Source of the DNA: Plantibacter sp. ME-Dv--P-122b
Lineage (GTDB): Bacteria > Actinomycetota > Actinomycetes > Actinomycetales > Microbacteriaceae
Direction of reading: 5' to 3'
Assembly (NCBI RefSeq): GCF_030209375.1
Contig: NZ_JARVSC010000006.1
Location: 248,001-312,000 of the forward strand
Length of the DNA: 64,000 bases
Of the stretch, positions 10,636-19,213 are shown piece after piece; position 1 is the first letter of the stretch, and each line of letters opens with the position of its first letter. Below the pieces are notes generated by a model. It had not been told where the DNA came from, made no database searches, and saw only the letters and a list, made by a program, of their open reading frames with translations. The position numbers were made by a program, and so were the translations under genes.

Positions 10636-11637
10636 TCAGGCGTCGTGGGCTTCGGAGAGCTCCACGGTCACGCCGGTGTCGAGCGAGGCCTTCGCCGCCA
10701 ATGCGACCGTCAGGGCCGCGAGGGCGCTCCGGCCGGTCACGCGGAACGGTTGGACGTCTCGCTCCACGCAGTCGAGGAAAGAGGCCATCTGTCGTCGGTA
10801 CGGATCGGTCTCGTCGAGGGCGTAGGGGCCGTGCGCGGCGGCCGACCCCAGTGCGTCGACTGAGAGCGGCGGTGCGTGGGTCGGGGACGCGCCGACGAAC
10901 CGGTGCGCGATGAGCCCGGTGCTGCCGAGCACCTCGATGGCCGAGCTGAATCCGAAGGCCGGCGGGAGTTCCATGGAGGTGAGGACGCGCCCGATGCCGC
11001 CGTCGGCGTAGTCGACCATCGTCTCGATCGGGCGACCGGGGCCGGTGCGTCGTGCCGAGACGGATCGCGGCCGACCGAGGAGCTGATTCAGCTGGTCGAA
11101 GTCGTGGATCGCGAAGTCGACGAGGGGGCCGCCGGATCGTCGCTCGTCCTGCCACCACGGCGACGGGGCGGCAGGGGAGCTCAGCCGTTCGGCCGTGACG
11201 GCGAGGGGTGTGCCGACGGCACCTGCGCGCACGGCGTCGTCGATCGCCTCGTACCCGCCGAAGAACCTGACGACGTGCGCGACCATGAATGTCCGCTCAG
11301 ACTCGTCGGCGGCCTGCAGGATCGCGTGGGCGTCGGCGAGCTCGAGGGCGATGGGTTTCTCGAGCAGGACGTACTTGCCGGCACGGAGCGCCCTGACGGC
11401 GAGCTCCCGATGGGTGTCGGTCGGGGTGCAGATGACGACGATCCCGACGGAGGTATCCAGGAGCACCTCGTCGACCGAGGTGGTGAGCCGTGCAGCCGGT
11501 GCCTCCGGCATGGCTCTCGGCGACCGGGCCGAGCACAGGTAGGCGATCCGGTCCGCCACCCCGAGTCCGGCGAGCGCGCGGACGTGCGCCAGCCCCATGG
11601 CACCGGTGCCGATGACGCCGATCCGGTCCGCCGTCAT
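10636..11637 (-). CDS. Gfo/Idh/MocA-family NAD(P)-dependent oxidoreductase
   Basis: A sugar or inositol dehydrogenase-like protein of 333 residues. It has an N-terminal Rossmann fold with RIGVIGTGAMGLAHVRAL (residues 5-22) and the family motif LLEKPIAL with the conserved Lys. The C-terminal alpha/beta domain starts at GGPLVDFAIHDFDQL, where the His-Asp pair is the likely catalytic element. Its ATG overlaps the stop of the upstream kinase gene (ATGA), so the two are coupled. In this context it probably acts on a fucose- or amino-sugar-derived compound, which is inference from neighbours only. Confidence 0.85.
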   Translation of the reverse strand: MTADRIGVIGTGAMGLAHVRALAGLGVADRIAYLCSARSPRAMPEAPAARLTTSVDEVLLDTSVGIVVICTPTDTHRELAVRALRAGKYVLLEKPIALELADAHAILQAADESERTFMVAHVVRFFGGYEAIDDAVRAGAVGTPLAVTAERLSSPAAPSPWWQDERRSGGPLVDFAIHDFDQLNQLLGRPRSVSARRTGPGRPIETMVDYADGGIGRVLTSMELPPAFGFSSAIEVLGSTGLIAHRFVGASPTHAPPLSVDALGSAAAHGPYALDETDPYRRQMASFLDCVERDVQPFRVTGRSALAALTVALAAKASLDTGVTVELSEAHDA

Positions 11638-12659
11638 CGCGTCGCCCCAGCAGCCAGGTCTCCGCGCAGGCGGCTGAGCGCCCTGTCGTCGACGTCCCCG
11701 CCCAGCATCCTGATACCCAGGGCGGCTGCTCCGACGAGGCCGTCGGCGACCGGCACGAGTCGGGCCCCAGCGGCGGCCGACGACAGGCGCTCCGCGGCTG
11801 CAGGGATGGAGGGGAGGAGTCCGTCGACGAGCACGCTGCCGCCGACGACGAGCGTGGTGTCCCGGCGGTCCGGATCCGGAGCCAGCACCCGTTCCACGAG
11901 GACCGCCAGGCGGTCGACGGCGGCATCGAGGATGGACCGCGCGACCTCATCGTCCGCGGCCTGGAATGCGAGCGGCGCCAGGCGGGCGATGGCGATGGGG
12001 GGACCGTCGTTCACCGACCGGATGAGTGTGTCGAGGATCGGGGAGCGGCGGTGGTCCGCGTCACCGGATGAGGACGGGTCCGGGTTGAACCCGACCGCCT
12101 GGGAGAGCAGCGGGGTGAGGCCGGTGCGGGGTCCGATACCGTCGAGGTCGGCGGCGACCGCACGGATCACGCGTCGAGCGATCCAGAACCCGGAGCCGCC
12201 ATCGCCGAGGAGCCAGCCGGCGCCGCCGACCTCCCGGACGACGAGACGGTCCCTGATCCGTCCCGCGACGCTCCCGGTCCCCGCGACGAGCACGACGCCG
12301 TCCGGCGACGCCGAGCCGGAGCCGTACATGCCGAGCAGATCCGGCTCGATGACGACCGGTCCGAGTCCGAGCGGTGCGAGGTGCGCGTCCAACGCGCGGC
12401 GGTAGGCGTCGGACACCAGTCCCGCCTGCGTGATCACCACGGGCGACTCGGATGGGGCGGGCGGTATGGACGATGACGCCCTGGCCTGGTCGAGCGAGGA
12501 ACGAGCCGCGAGCGCGATCTGGGTGGCAGCGCTGTCCACGCCGGACGAGGTCGGATTCCCGCCGCCCGCCCGACCGGAACCGAGGCGATGTCCGGAGGCG
12601 TCGACGAGCACCGCCCGGGACGAGGTGCCGCCGGCGTCGACCGCCAGAGTTGTTTTCAT
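11634..12659 (-). CDS. BadF/BadG/BcrA/BcrD-type ATPase, N-acetylglucosamine-kinase-like
   Basis: An ASKHA-fold sugar kinase of the eukaryotic-NAGK type. It shows phosphate-1 loop VDAGGTSSRAVLVD, the phosphate-2 loop LVAGTGSVAG, the GDGGSGFWIAR segment, and a C-terminal adenosine motif VVGGSVLVDGLLP. Length is 341 residues from ATG 12659. Two more ATGs lie just upstream (12668 and 12698), so the exact start is uncertain. It is first of three genes transcribed away from the RpiR regulator. Known relatives phosphorylate N-acetylglucosamine or glucosamine, which fits the NgcEFG-type importer across the divergent promoter. Confidence 0.82.
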   Translation of the reverse strand: MKTTLAVDAGGTSSRAVLVDASGHRLGSGRAGGGNPTSSGVDSAATQIALAARSSLDQARASSSIPPAPSESPVVITQAGLVSDAYRRALDAHLAPLGLGPVVIEPDLLGMYGSGSASPDGVVLVAGTGSVAGRIRDRLVVREVGGAGWLLGDGGSGFWIARRVIRAVAADLDGIGPRTGLTPLLSQAVGFNPDPSSSGDADHRRSPILDTLIRSVNDGPPIAIARLAPLAFQAADDEVARSILDAAVDRLAVLVERVLAPDPDRRDTTLVVGGSVLVDGLLPSIPAAAERLSSAAAGARLVPVADGLVGAAALGIRMLGGDVDDRALSRLRGDLAAGATR

Positions 12660-12752
12660 CATCGTCATCATCTCGAAACATGTTGCCGTGGGCCACAACG
12701 TACTGTAAGAATCAGTTTCGCGTCACTCCAACGAAGGAGAAAAGGAATTTCC
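12660..12752. promoter_or_regulatory. Divergent control region of the amino-sugar locus
   Basis: Only 93 bases separate the kinase start from the RpiR start. For the plus strand a TTGCCG (12683-12688), 17-bp spacer and TAAGAA form a plausible but weak promoter. CGAAAC (12674-12679) and GTTTCG (12715-12720) make an inverted pair, and a GTTG-N10-CAAC dyad lies between them. These are candidate operator half-sites for the RpiR protein. A strong AAGGAG ribosome binding site precedes 12753. Confidence 0.5.
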
Positions 12753-13700
12753 ATGACTGTTTCCGTCCGCACCGACCCACCGGTCGAGCACGCCACCGGC
12801 GTGACCAACCGGATTCGGTCGCGGATGCCGGAGATGTCCGGGGTCATGCTGCGGATCGCGGACTATCTGTTGGAGAACCCCGACGCTCCCCTCACCCTCA
12901 CGATCGGTGAGCTCGCAGCCGATTCAGGCGTCTCGGCGGCGACGATCACGCGCTTCTGCCGGATCATCGGGTACACCGGCTACGCGCCGTTCCGAGTCGA
13001 CCTCGCCAAGGATTTCGGGCGCAGCACCGCACGCGACTCCTGGCAGACCGACATCGGCCGGGCATTCGGCCCCGACGACTCGGCACCGGACGTCCTGAGC
13101 ACGCTGCTCAACGCGCACACGCGGACGCTGCGGGAGACCGCCGACGTGATCGACCTCGAGGTCATGCTCGAGATCGCCGCAGCCATCGCGCGCAGCCGGA
13201 ACGTCGACATCTACGGTGTCGGCGGCAGCGCGATGCTCGCCGACGAGATGCAGGCGAGGCTCTACCGCATCGGCATCAGCACGCACGCCTGGTCGGAGGT
13301 CCACGCGGGACTCACGAGCGCGGCGATCCAGGGCCCGGACTCGGTCGCCCTGGGGATCAGCAACACCGGGCGCACGGAGGAGACCATCCAGATGCTCCGT
13401 CAGGCGGGGCGCGCCGGCGCGCTCACCGTGGCGATCAGCAACAACCCGGACTCCCCGCTCGTCGCCGCGTCGACGCTGGCCATCATCACCTCGGCCCATG
13501 AGCGGTTCCTGCAGCCGGACGACCTCTCCGCCAAGCACGGTCAGCTGTTCGTCCTGGACCTGTTGTACCTGTTCGTCGCGCAGCAGAACTTCGAGCGCAC
13601 GACGAAGCGCCTCGCGGCCTCCGCCCTCGCGGTCGCCCCGCACCGCCGACCGACCAAGGCCGGAGCCCTGTCCGAGACCGCCTCGCCCGTGGGCGTCTGA
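12753..13700 (+). CDS. MurR/RpiR-family transcriptional regulator with SIS effector domain
   Basis: The 315-residue regulator has an N-terminal HTH_6 domain (LTIGELAADSGVSAATITRFCRIIGY, near residues 48-73). A SIS sugar-phosphate-binding domain follows (NVDIYGVGGSAMLADEMQ, GISNTGRTEETI, AISNNPDSPL). Family members sense phosphosugars such as GlcNAc-6-P or MurNAc-6-P. It should control the divergent kinase-dehydrogenase-fucosidase unit and its own unit with the SIS enzyme and transporter. The start is ATG 12753, after AAGGAGAAAAGGAA. The next gene follows after 10 bases. Confidence 0.9.
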   Translation: MTVSVRTDPPVEHATGVTNRIRSRMPEMSGVMLRIADYLLENPDAPLTLTIGELAADSGVSAATITRFCRIIGYTGYAPFRVDLAKDFGRSTARDSWQTDIGRAFGPDDSAPDVLSTLLNAHTRTLRETADVIDLEVMLEIAAAIARSRNVDIYGVGGSAMLADEMQARLYRIGISTHAWSEVHAGLTSAAIQGPDSVALGISNTGRTEETIQMLRQAGRAGALTVAISNNPDSPLVAASTLAIITSAHERFLQPDDLSAKHGQLFVLDLLYLFVAQQNFERTTKRLAASALAVAPHRRPTKAGALSETASPVGV

Positions 13701-13710
13701 GAGGAACCGT

Positions 13711-14490
13711 ATGAGCACCACATCCACCACAACCTGGACCGATCACCTCGATCGCTACACCGACGAGGTCACCTCGCGCCTCGCGGACATCACCCGGGCG
13801 GCTCGATCCGGTGAACTCGACCCCGCGATCGATTTGCTCGTCGCAGCCCTCGACCGCGGAGCGGTCATCCAGACGTTCGGCACCGGCCACTCGGAGGCGT
13901 TCGCGATGGAGATCGCCGGCCGAGCGGGTGGACTGATCCCGACGAACAAGATCGCCCTGCGGGACGTCGTCCTCCGCGGCGCACGGTCCGTCGACGACCT
14001 CGGTGGTGCCGCACTCGAGCGCAGCGGTGATGTCGCAGCGGAGCTCTTCGCGATCTCGCCGGTGGGGGAGGGCGACGTGTTCATCATCGCGTCGAACTCC
14101 GGTGTCAACGGGTCGATCGTGGGACTCGCGCTGATCGCTAAGGAACACGGCCACCCCGTCATCGCCGTGACCTCGCTCGAGCACACCTCCCGCGTCGAGC
14201 CGAAGCACCCGAGTGGGCTGCGGCTCTCCGAGGTCGCCGACGTGGTGCTCGACAACCGTGCCCCGTTCGGTGACGCGACCATCGAGGTCCAGGACGGCGT
14301 CCCGGTCGGCGCGGTGTCCTCGATCACGGCGGCCTACCTCGCGCAGCTCCTCACCATCGGCGTCGCGGCGAGGATCGCGGCGACCGGTGAGACCCCACCG
14401 CTCTACATCTCGGCCAACATCCCGGGCGGCGACGAGCACAACAGCGTGCTCGAGGACCGCTACCGGGGCCGGATCAGACGTGACGCCTGA
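13711..14490 (+). CDS. SIS-domain sugar isomerase-like protein (UPF0309 family)
   Basis: A 259-residue single SIS domain protein with the phosphosugar-site segments VIQTFGTGHSEAFAMEIAGR and FIIASNSGVNGSIVGLAL. It also has the conserved tail YISANIPGGDEHNSVLEDRY. It belongs to the UPF0309 group, whose Streptomyces members are linked to amino-sugar-phosphate metabolism. The true reaction is not established from sequence. ATG 13711 is preceded by GAGAGGAA. Its position between the RpiR regulator and the GlcNAc-type importer suggests it acts on the phosphorylated product of the locus kinase. Confidence 0.8.
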   Translation: MSTTSTTTWTDHLDRYTDEVTSRLADITRAARSGELDPAIDLLVAALDRGAVIQTFGTGHSEAFAMEIAGRAGGLIPTNKIALRDVVLRGARSVDDLGGAALERSGDVAAELFAISPVGEGDVFIIASNSGVNGSIVGLALIAKEHGHPVIAVTSLEHTSRVEPKHPSGLRLSEVADVVLDNRAPFGDATIEVQDGVPVGAVSSITAAYLAQLLTIGVAARIAATGETPPLYISANIPGGDEHNSVLEDRYRGRIRRDA

Positions 14491-14585
14491 ACCCGAGGTG
14501 TCGCAACACCCGCACCACACACCCGACAACACCACCCCGACAGCACCACACCCGGGCAACACTCGAATCACTGGAAGGTAGACCG
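14491..14585 (+). other. C-rich, G-poor intergenic leader before ngcE
   Basis: From about 14503 to 14565 the plus strand is a run of CAC, ACC and CCC steps with few G and little scope for pairing. This contrasts with the G-balanced surroundings. GGAAGG at 14573-14578 is the ngcE ribosome binding site. Unstructured C-rich, G-poor RNA is the usual signature of a Rho-loading segment. It may instead keep the leader open for high expression of the binding protein. Confidence 0.4.
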
Positions 14586-15992
14586 ATGGACAAGCAGCCA
14601 GCAACGCTCCAACGCCGCGATTTCCTGCGAGGAGCACTCGCGACCGCGATCCTCCTCCCGCTGGGCGGGACGCTCGCGTCCTGTGTCGGCGGCGGAGGCG
14701 GGGCGACCACCACCGGCGGACCGGTCTCGGCCGACAACCCGTTCGGCATGGCCGCCAACTCGACGGTCGACGCCGTCATCTTCAAGGGCGGGTACGGCAT
14801 CGAGTACACCGAGTTCGCCGGGAAGCTCGTCGAGAAGCAGCAGGCGGGCTCGACCGTCAAGGTCACGGCCGCGACGAACATCGCGCAGACCCTCCAGCCG
14901 CGCTTCGTCGCCGGCAACCCGCCGGACGTCATCGACAACAGCGGCGCCGGCCTCATCGGCATCAACACCATCCGCGAGCAGCTCGCCGACCTGACGGACG
15001 TCATCGAGGCGAAGAACTACGAGGGCAAGGTCATTAAGGACACCCTCTACCCGGGTGTCGTCGAGCCAGGAACCTTCGACGGGAAGTTCGTGCAGCTGAA
15101 CTATGTGCTGACGGTCTACGCGATCTGGTACTCGGCGGCGCTCTTCGAGGCCAACGGCTGGACGCCGCCGAAGACCTGGGCCGAGGCGCTCGACCTCGGC
15201 GCGAAGGCCAAGGCACAGGGCAAGTACCTGTTCGGCTGGGGCACCGAGGCGGCGACCTACTACCTGACGATGGCGATCGCGTCCGCGATCAAGGAGGGTG
15301 GCGACGAGGTCCGTCTCGCGCTCGAGAACCTCGAAGCCGACTGCTGGTCGAAGCCGGCCGTGCAGGACGTGCTGACCGCGATGAAGCAGATCGTCGACGC
15401 CGGCTACATCAAGCCGGGCGGCGCCGGAACGCAGTTCACCGCAGCTCAGGCCCAGTGGAGCAACTCGGAGGACTTCATCCTCTACCCCTCGGGTGGCTGG
15501 ATCGAGAACGAGATGAAGACCCAGACCAAGGACGGCTTCAAGATGACGGGGGCGCCTGAGCCGACCGTGACCGCGGACTCCGCCCTGCCGTACACGGCGC
15601 TGCACAGCACCGCAGGTGAAGGCTTCATCGTCCCGTCGCAGGGCAAGAACGTCGGCGGCGGCAAGGAGTTCCTGCGGGCGATGCTGTCGAACGACGCCGC
15701 GGTGAACTTCGCGAAGACCACCTTCTCGTCGACGATCGTCAAGGACACGATCCCGGAGGACGGCTTCGGCTCGACCGCCCTGGTGTCCCAGGTCAAGATG
15801 CTCAACGACGCCGGTTCCGACGTGTTCTCGTGGAACTTCATCGACCTCTACGGGCTCAACACGGACCTCCTCGTCCTCTGGAACACGTTCCTCCAGGGTG
15901 GGTCCGACGTCGCCACGCTCACCAAGGGCATGCAGGACATCTCCGACAAGGTCCGCAACGACGACTCCGTGGACAAGGTCACCGTCAAATGA
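14586..15992 (+). CDS. ngcE: GlcNAc/chitobiose ABC transporter, substrate-binding lipoprotein (NgcE type)
   Basis: An extracytoplasmic solute-binding lipoprotein of 468 residues. The N-terminus has a twin-arginine-like RRDFLRG (10-16), a hydrophobic segment and the lipobox TLASC with C33 as lipidation site. The mature region follows the NgcE pattern: NPFGMAANSTVDAVIFKGGY, TLQPRFVAGNPPDVIDNSGA, DTLYPGVVEPG, NYVLTVYAIWYS. NgcE of Streptomyces binds N-acetylglucosamine and diacetylchitobiose. The stop overlaps the start of the first permease. It follows the SIS gene after a C-rich 95-base leader. Confidence 0.88.
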   Translation: MDKQPATLQRRDFLRGALATAILLPLGGTLASCVGGGGGATTTGGPVSADNPFGMAANSTVDAVIFKGGYGIEYTEFAGKLVEKQQAGSTVKVTAATNIAQTLQPRFVAGNPPDVIDNSGAGLIGINTIREQLADLTDVIEAKNYEGKVIKDTLYPGVVEPGTFDGKFVQLNYVLTVYAIWYSAALFEANGWTPPKTWAEALDLGAKAKAQGKYLFGWGTEAATYYLTMAIASAIKEGGDEVRLALENLEADCWSKPAVQDVLTAMKQIVDAGYIKPGGAGTQFTAAQAQWSNSEDFILYPSGGWIENEMKTQTKDGFKMTGAPEPTVTADSALPYTALHSTAGEGFIVPSQGKNVGGGKEFLRAMLSNDAAVNFAKTTFSSTIVKDTIPEDGFGSTALVSQVKMLNDAGSDVFSWNFIDLYGLNTDLLVLWNTFLQGGSDVATLTKGMQDISDKVRNDDSVDKVTVK

Positions 15993-16993
15993 CGGCTGTC
16001 GGCACACCGCTCGGGAAGGTGGGAGGGGCTACCCCTCCCGCCGCCCGGCGGCTGCGCCGCCGGGACTTCACGTTCGACCGGGTCTCGTTCTTCCTGGTCT
16101 TCCTGATCGTGCCGGTGGTGGGGTACGTCGTCTTCGTGGTCTCGCCGTTCGCGCAAGCGGCGTACTACTCGTTGACGAACTGGTCCGGGTTCTCCCCGGG
16201 CATGGACTTCGTCGGGTTCTCGAACTACACGAAGCTCTTCCAGGACCAGACCTTTCTCCAGTCCATGGGCAACAGCGTCGCGCTCGCGATCGTCCTGCCG
16301 CTCGTGACCCTCGGGATCGCGTTCCTCTTCGCCTCCCTCATCACGATCGGCGGACCGAGCAACGGTCCGATCCGCGGCCTCCGCAACTCGAGCGTGTACC
16401 GCGTGATCACCTTCTTCCCGTACGTCGTGCCGGCCATCGTCATCGGCCTCATCTGGAAGCAGATCTACGACCCGTCGTCCGGGTTGTTGAACGGCTTCCT
16501 GACCGGTATCGGACTCGACCAGTTCACCTCCTTCGCCTGGCTCGGTTCGCCGGACACGGCGATGATCGCGACCATGTTCGTCATCGTCTGGGGACTCATC
16601 GGGTTCTACACGGTGCTCTTCATCGCAGCGATCAAGGGCGTGCCGGCCGAGGTGTACGAGGCGGCACGGATCGACGGCGCTGGTCGCCTCCGGACCGCGC
16701 TCACGATCACGATCCCGCTGATCCGGGACAACATCCAGACGGCGTACATCTACATGGGCATCCTCGCGCTCGACGCGTTCGTGTACATGGCCGCGTTGAA
16801 TCCCGGCGGCGGCCCGTCCAACACGACGCTCGTCATGTCGCAGCAACTGTTCACGACGGCGTTCACCAAGGGCCAGTTCGGCTACGCCTGCGCCATGGGG
16901 GTCGTGCTCGCGCTCGTCACCCTGATGTTCGCCGGCGTCGTCTTCCTGGTCAGTCGACTCACCGGCGGCAACGATGAAGGGGTGGCGGAATGA
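15989..16993 (+). CDS. ngcF: Carbohydrate ABC transporter permease, MalF-like (NgcF type)
   Basis: A 334-residue inner-membrane permease starting at ATG 15989 in the ATGA overlap with ngcE. It has six predicted membrane segments, the first at FFLVFLIVPVVGYVVFVV. The ATPase-contact EAA loop is EVYEAARIDGAGRLRTALTI. It pairs with the following MalG-like permease, and the ATG of that gene overlaps this stop. A Tyr- and Phe-rich N-terminal half follows a basic cytoplasmic tail (ARRLRRRDF). The substrate is inferred from the binding protein. Confidence 0.9.
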   Translation: MTAVGTPLGKVGGATPPAARRLRRRDFTFDRVSFFLVFLIVPVVGYVVFVVSPFAQAAYYSLTNWSGFSPGMDFVGFSNYTKLFQDQTFLQSMGNSVALAIVLPLVTLGIAFLFASLITIGGPSNGPIRGLRNSSVYRVITFFPYVVPAIVIGLIWKQIYDPSSGLLNGFLTGIGLDQFTSFAWLGSPDTAMIATMFVIVWGLIGFYTVLFIAAIKGVPAEVYEAARIDGAGRLRTALTITIPLIRDNIQTAYIYMGILALDAFVYMAALNPGGGPSNTTLVMSQQLFTTAFTKGQFGYACAMGVVLALVTLMFAGVVFLVSRLTGGNDEGVAE

Positions 16994-17901
16994 CCGTCCA
17001 GACCACGGCGACGACCGCGAACCCGGCGGTCGTCGGAACCGGCACGCGCACACCGGCCAGCCGCAAGCCGACCACGGGCGACCGCGTCGTCGGTACGGCA
17101 TCGCACACGGTGCTCATCATCTGGTCGATCGTGGTCGTCGTCCCGCTGCTTTGGACGGTCATGTCGTCGTTCAAGACGAGCTCCGAGATCTTCGCCTCGC
17201 CGTTCTCGCTGCCGTCGACGTGGAGCTTCGACAACTATGTGAACGCGTGGACGACGGCCGGGATCGGAAGCTTCTTCCTGAACTCGATCGTGGTGGTGTT
17301 CGGTGCCCTCATCGTGACCATGCTGTTCGGCTCGATGTGTGCCTACGTGCTGGCGCGGTTCCGCTTCTTCGGGAGCCGGGCCATCTACTACCTGATGCTC
17401 GCCGGCCTCACGTTCCCCGTGTTCCTCGCGATCGTGCCGTTGTTCTTCGTGCTGCAGAGCCTCGGGTTGCTCAACTCGCTCCCGGGACTCATCCTCACGT
17501 ATGCGGCGTTCGCCTTCCCGTTCACGGTGTTCTTCCTGTTCTCCTTCTTCAAGTCGCTGCCGGTCTCCATCGCGGAGGCGGCAGCGATCGACGGAGCAGG
17601 GGAGTGGCGGACCTTCTTCCAGGTGATGCTGCCCATGGCGAGGCCCGGGCTCGCGACCGTCGCGATCCTCAACTTCGTGGGGCTCTGGAACCAGTTCCTC
17701 CTGCCGGTGGCGCTCAACTCGAACCCGCAGAACTACGTCCTGACGCAGGGGATGGCGTCGTTCGCGGCTCAGGCCGGGTACTCGGTGGACTTCGGTGCCC
17801 TCTTCGCGGCGTCCGTGATCACCGTGGTCCCCGTGCTCATCGTGTACCTGATCTTCCAGCGTCAGCTGCAGGGTTCGGTGTCGCAGGGCACGGACAAGTA
17901 G
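16990..17901 (+). CDS. ngcG: Carbohydrate ABC transporter permease, MalG-like (NgcG type)
   Basis: A 303-residue permease with a Thr/Ala-rich cytoplasmic start and six membrane segments. The typical first periplasmic motif FKTSSEIFASPFSLP is present, as is the EAA loop SIAEAAAIDGAGEWRTFFQV. It is encoded in an ATGA overlap with the upstream permease. No ATP-binding subunit follows. CutC is next, so this importer must borrow a shared MsiK-like ATPase encoded elsewhere, as is usual for actinobacterial sugar importers. Confidence 0.9.
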   Translation: MTVQTTATTANPAVVGTGTRTPASRKPTTGDRVVGTASHTVLIIWSIVVVVPLLWTVMSSFKTSSEIFASPFSLPSTWSFDNYVNAWTTAGIGSFFLNSIVVVFGALIVTMLFGSMCAYVLARFRFFGSRAIYYLMLAGLTFPVFLAIVPLFFVLQSLGLLNSLPGLILTYAAFAFPFTVFFLFSFFKSLPVSIAEAAAIDGAGEWRTFFQVMLPMARPGLATVAILNFVGLWNQFLLPVALNSNPQNYVLTQGMASFAAQAGYSVDFGALFAASVITVVPVLIVYLIFQRQLQGSVSQGTDK

Positions 17902-17954
17902 CGCAGCGGCGTGCGCGTCCTCGGCTCGAGCGGATCACTGGAACAATGGGTCCA

Positions 17955-18710
17955 ATGAGCCTCCAGTCGCCAATCGCCGTCGAGATCGCCGTCCAGGACG
18001 TGGAGGGGGTCCGCATCGCCATCCGCGAGGGAGCCCAGCGGGTCGAGTTGTGCCAGGCCCTCGGCACCGGTGGGCTCACCCCCTCCATCGGACTGGTCAT
18101 GGCGGCGGTCCGCGCTGCGGACGAAGCCGGGCTCAGCGACTTCGTGCACGTCCTCGTGCGTCCGCGGGAGGGTGGTTTCGTCTACTCGCCCGCGGAGATC
18201 GACGTCATGTCCGGCGACATCCTCGCGCTCGAGGCCGCGGGTGCCGCGGGCATCGTGGTCGGCGCCCTCCGGTCCGACCGGACGATCGACCTGGAGGCGC
18301 TGGCGCAGCTGCGTCAGGCTGCGGGCTCGCTCGCGGTGACGTTCCACCGGGCCGTCGACGCCACGACCGACCCCGTCCGGTCCGCCGACCAGCTGCGCGA
18401 CGCCGGTGTGGACCGTCTGTTGACCTCCGGCGGCGCGCGGGCGAGCATCGACGGTGCGGAGAAGCTCGCGCAGATGGCCTCGAGGGGCGACAGCTCGATG
18501 CAGATCATGGCCGGTGGCGGCGTCACGATCGATGCGATCCCCGCCCTCGCCCGGGCAGGTGTCGACGCGGTGCACCTCTCCGCCCGTCGTCGTGCCGGCC
18601 GGGTCACCGAGACCGGCCCCGGTGGAGGATCGCCGAGCTACGACATCACGGACGCGACGACCGTCGCTCGCGCGGTGGCCGCGGCCAGGCGCGCTGCCGT
18701 CGCCGTCTGA
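17955..18710 (+). CDS. cutC: CutC family protein
   Basis: A TIM-barrel protein of 251 residues with the family hallmarks IAVEIAVQDVEGV, GAQRVELCQALGTGGLTPSIG, HVLVRPREGGFVY, VTFHRAVDAT and VDRLLTSGGARAS. CutC was named for copper homeostasis, but its biochemical role is not settled. Some actinobacterial copies sit in sugar loci as here. Two in-frame ATGs exist at 17946 and 17955. I use 17955 because an AACAAT hexamer lies 7 bases before it, matching the leaderless pattern of this genome. The gap after the permease is 53 bases. Confidence 0.85.
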   Translation: MSLQSPIAVEIAVQDVEGVRIAIREGAQRVELCQALGTGGLTPSIGLVMAAVRAADEAGLSDFVHVLVRPREGGFVYSPAEIDVMSGDILALEAAGAAGIVVGALRSDRTIDLEALAQLRQAAGSLAVTFHRAVDATTDPVRSADQLRDAGVDRLLTSGGARASIDGAEKLAQMASRGDSSMQIMAGGGVTIDAIPALARAGVDAVHLSARRRAGRVTETGPGGGSPSYDITDATTVARAVAAARRAAVAV

Positions 18711-18755
18711 GATCCGCCGGCATCGAGGGGATCGTCGATCGATCCGGGCGAGCGA

Positions 18756-19142
18756 TCAGAGCGCCACGATGACGAGGGCGAGGATCAGCACGAGCTGACC
18801 GATGAGCCGTGGGACGAACGGCACGGCGAGGCGACCGAACCGCTCGGGCTGCCGCGCGGCCGCGGCGTTCGCCGGGAACACCGCGACGAGGAACACGATC
18901 AGGCAGACGACGGCGGCGAGCCTGGTGGGTGGGACGAGCAGGCCGACACCGCCGGCGATCTCGCACACGCCGGTGAAGGCGACGAGCATCCGCGGTGTGA
19001 TGGTGCTGCTCCGCAGCGGTCGTGGAATCATCGCGGCCATGGTCCTCGCTGGTCCCGGAAGGAAGTGGAGGACCCCCATGCCGATGAACATGATCGCCAG
19101 GACGACGGTCAGGACGGACTGCAGGAGGGGGAACGGGTTCAC
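18756..19142 (-). CDS. DoxX-like membrane protein
   Basis: A 128-residue membrane protein from a GTG at 19142. Four hydrophobic segments are visible: LQSVLTVVLAIMFIGMGVLHF, LVAFTGVCEIAGGVGLL, AAVVCLIVFLVAVFPA and LIGQLVLILALVIVAL. The GMGVLHF and GVCEIAGGVGLL patterns are those of the DoxX/DoxX-like family, whose members relate loosely to thiosulfate:quinone oxidoreductase subunits or redox homeostasis. No partner gene is adjacent. It is convergent with cutC. The function is unknown. Confidence 0.7.
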   Translation of the reverse strand: MNPFPLLQSVLTVVLAIMFIGMGVLHFLPGPARTMAAMIPRPLRSSTITPRMLVAFTGVCEIAGGVGLLVPPTRLAAVVCLIVFLVAVFPANAAAARQPERFGRLAVPFVPRLIGQLVLILALVIVAL

Positions 19143-19213
19143 CAGGCAATTCTGCTCCGTCGAGTCCGGATCGCCGCACTCGGTGGTCGGCCCGGCGGCG
19201 ATAGGCTGGCGGT

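Noticed and set aside
12588-12752. 55-residue upstream extension of the RpiR regulator
   Set aside because: It would span the divergent promoter and the start of the kinase gene. ATG 12753 has a strong ribosome binding site.
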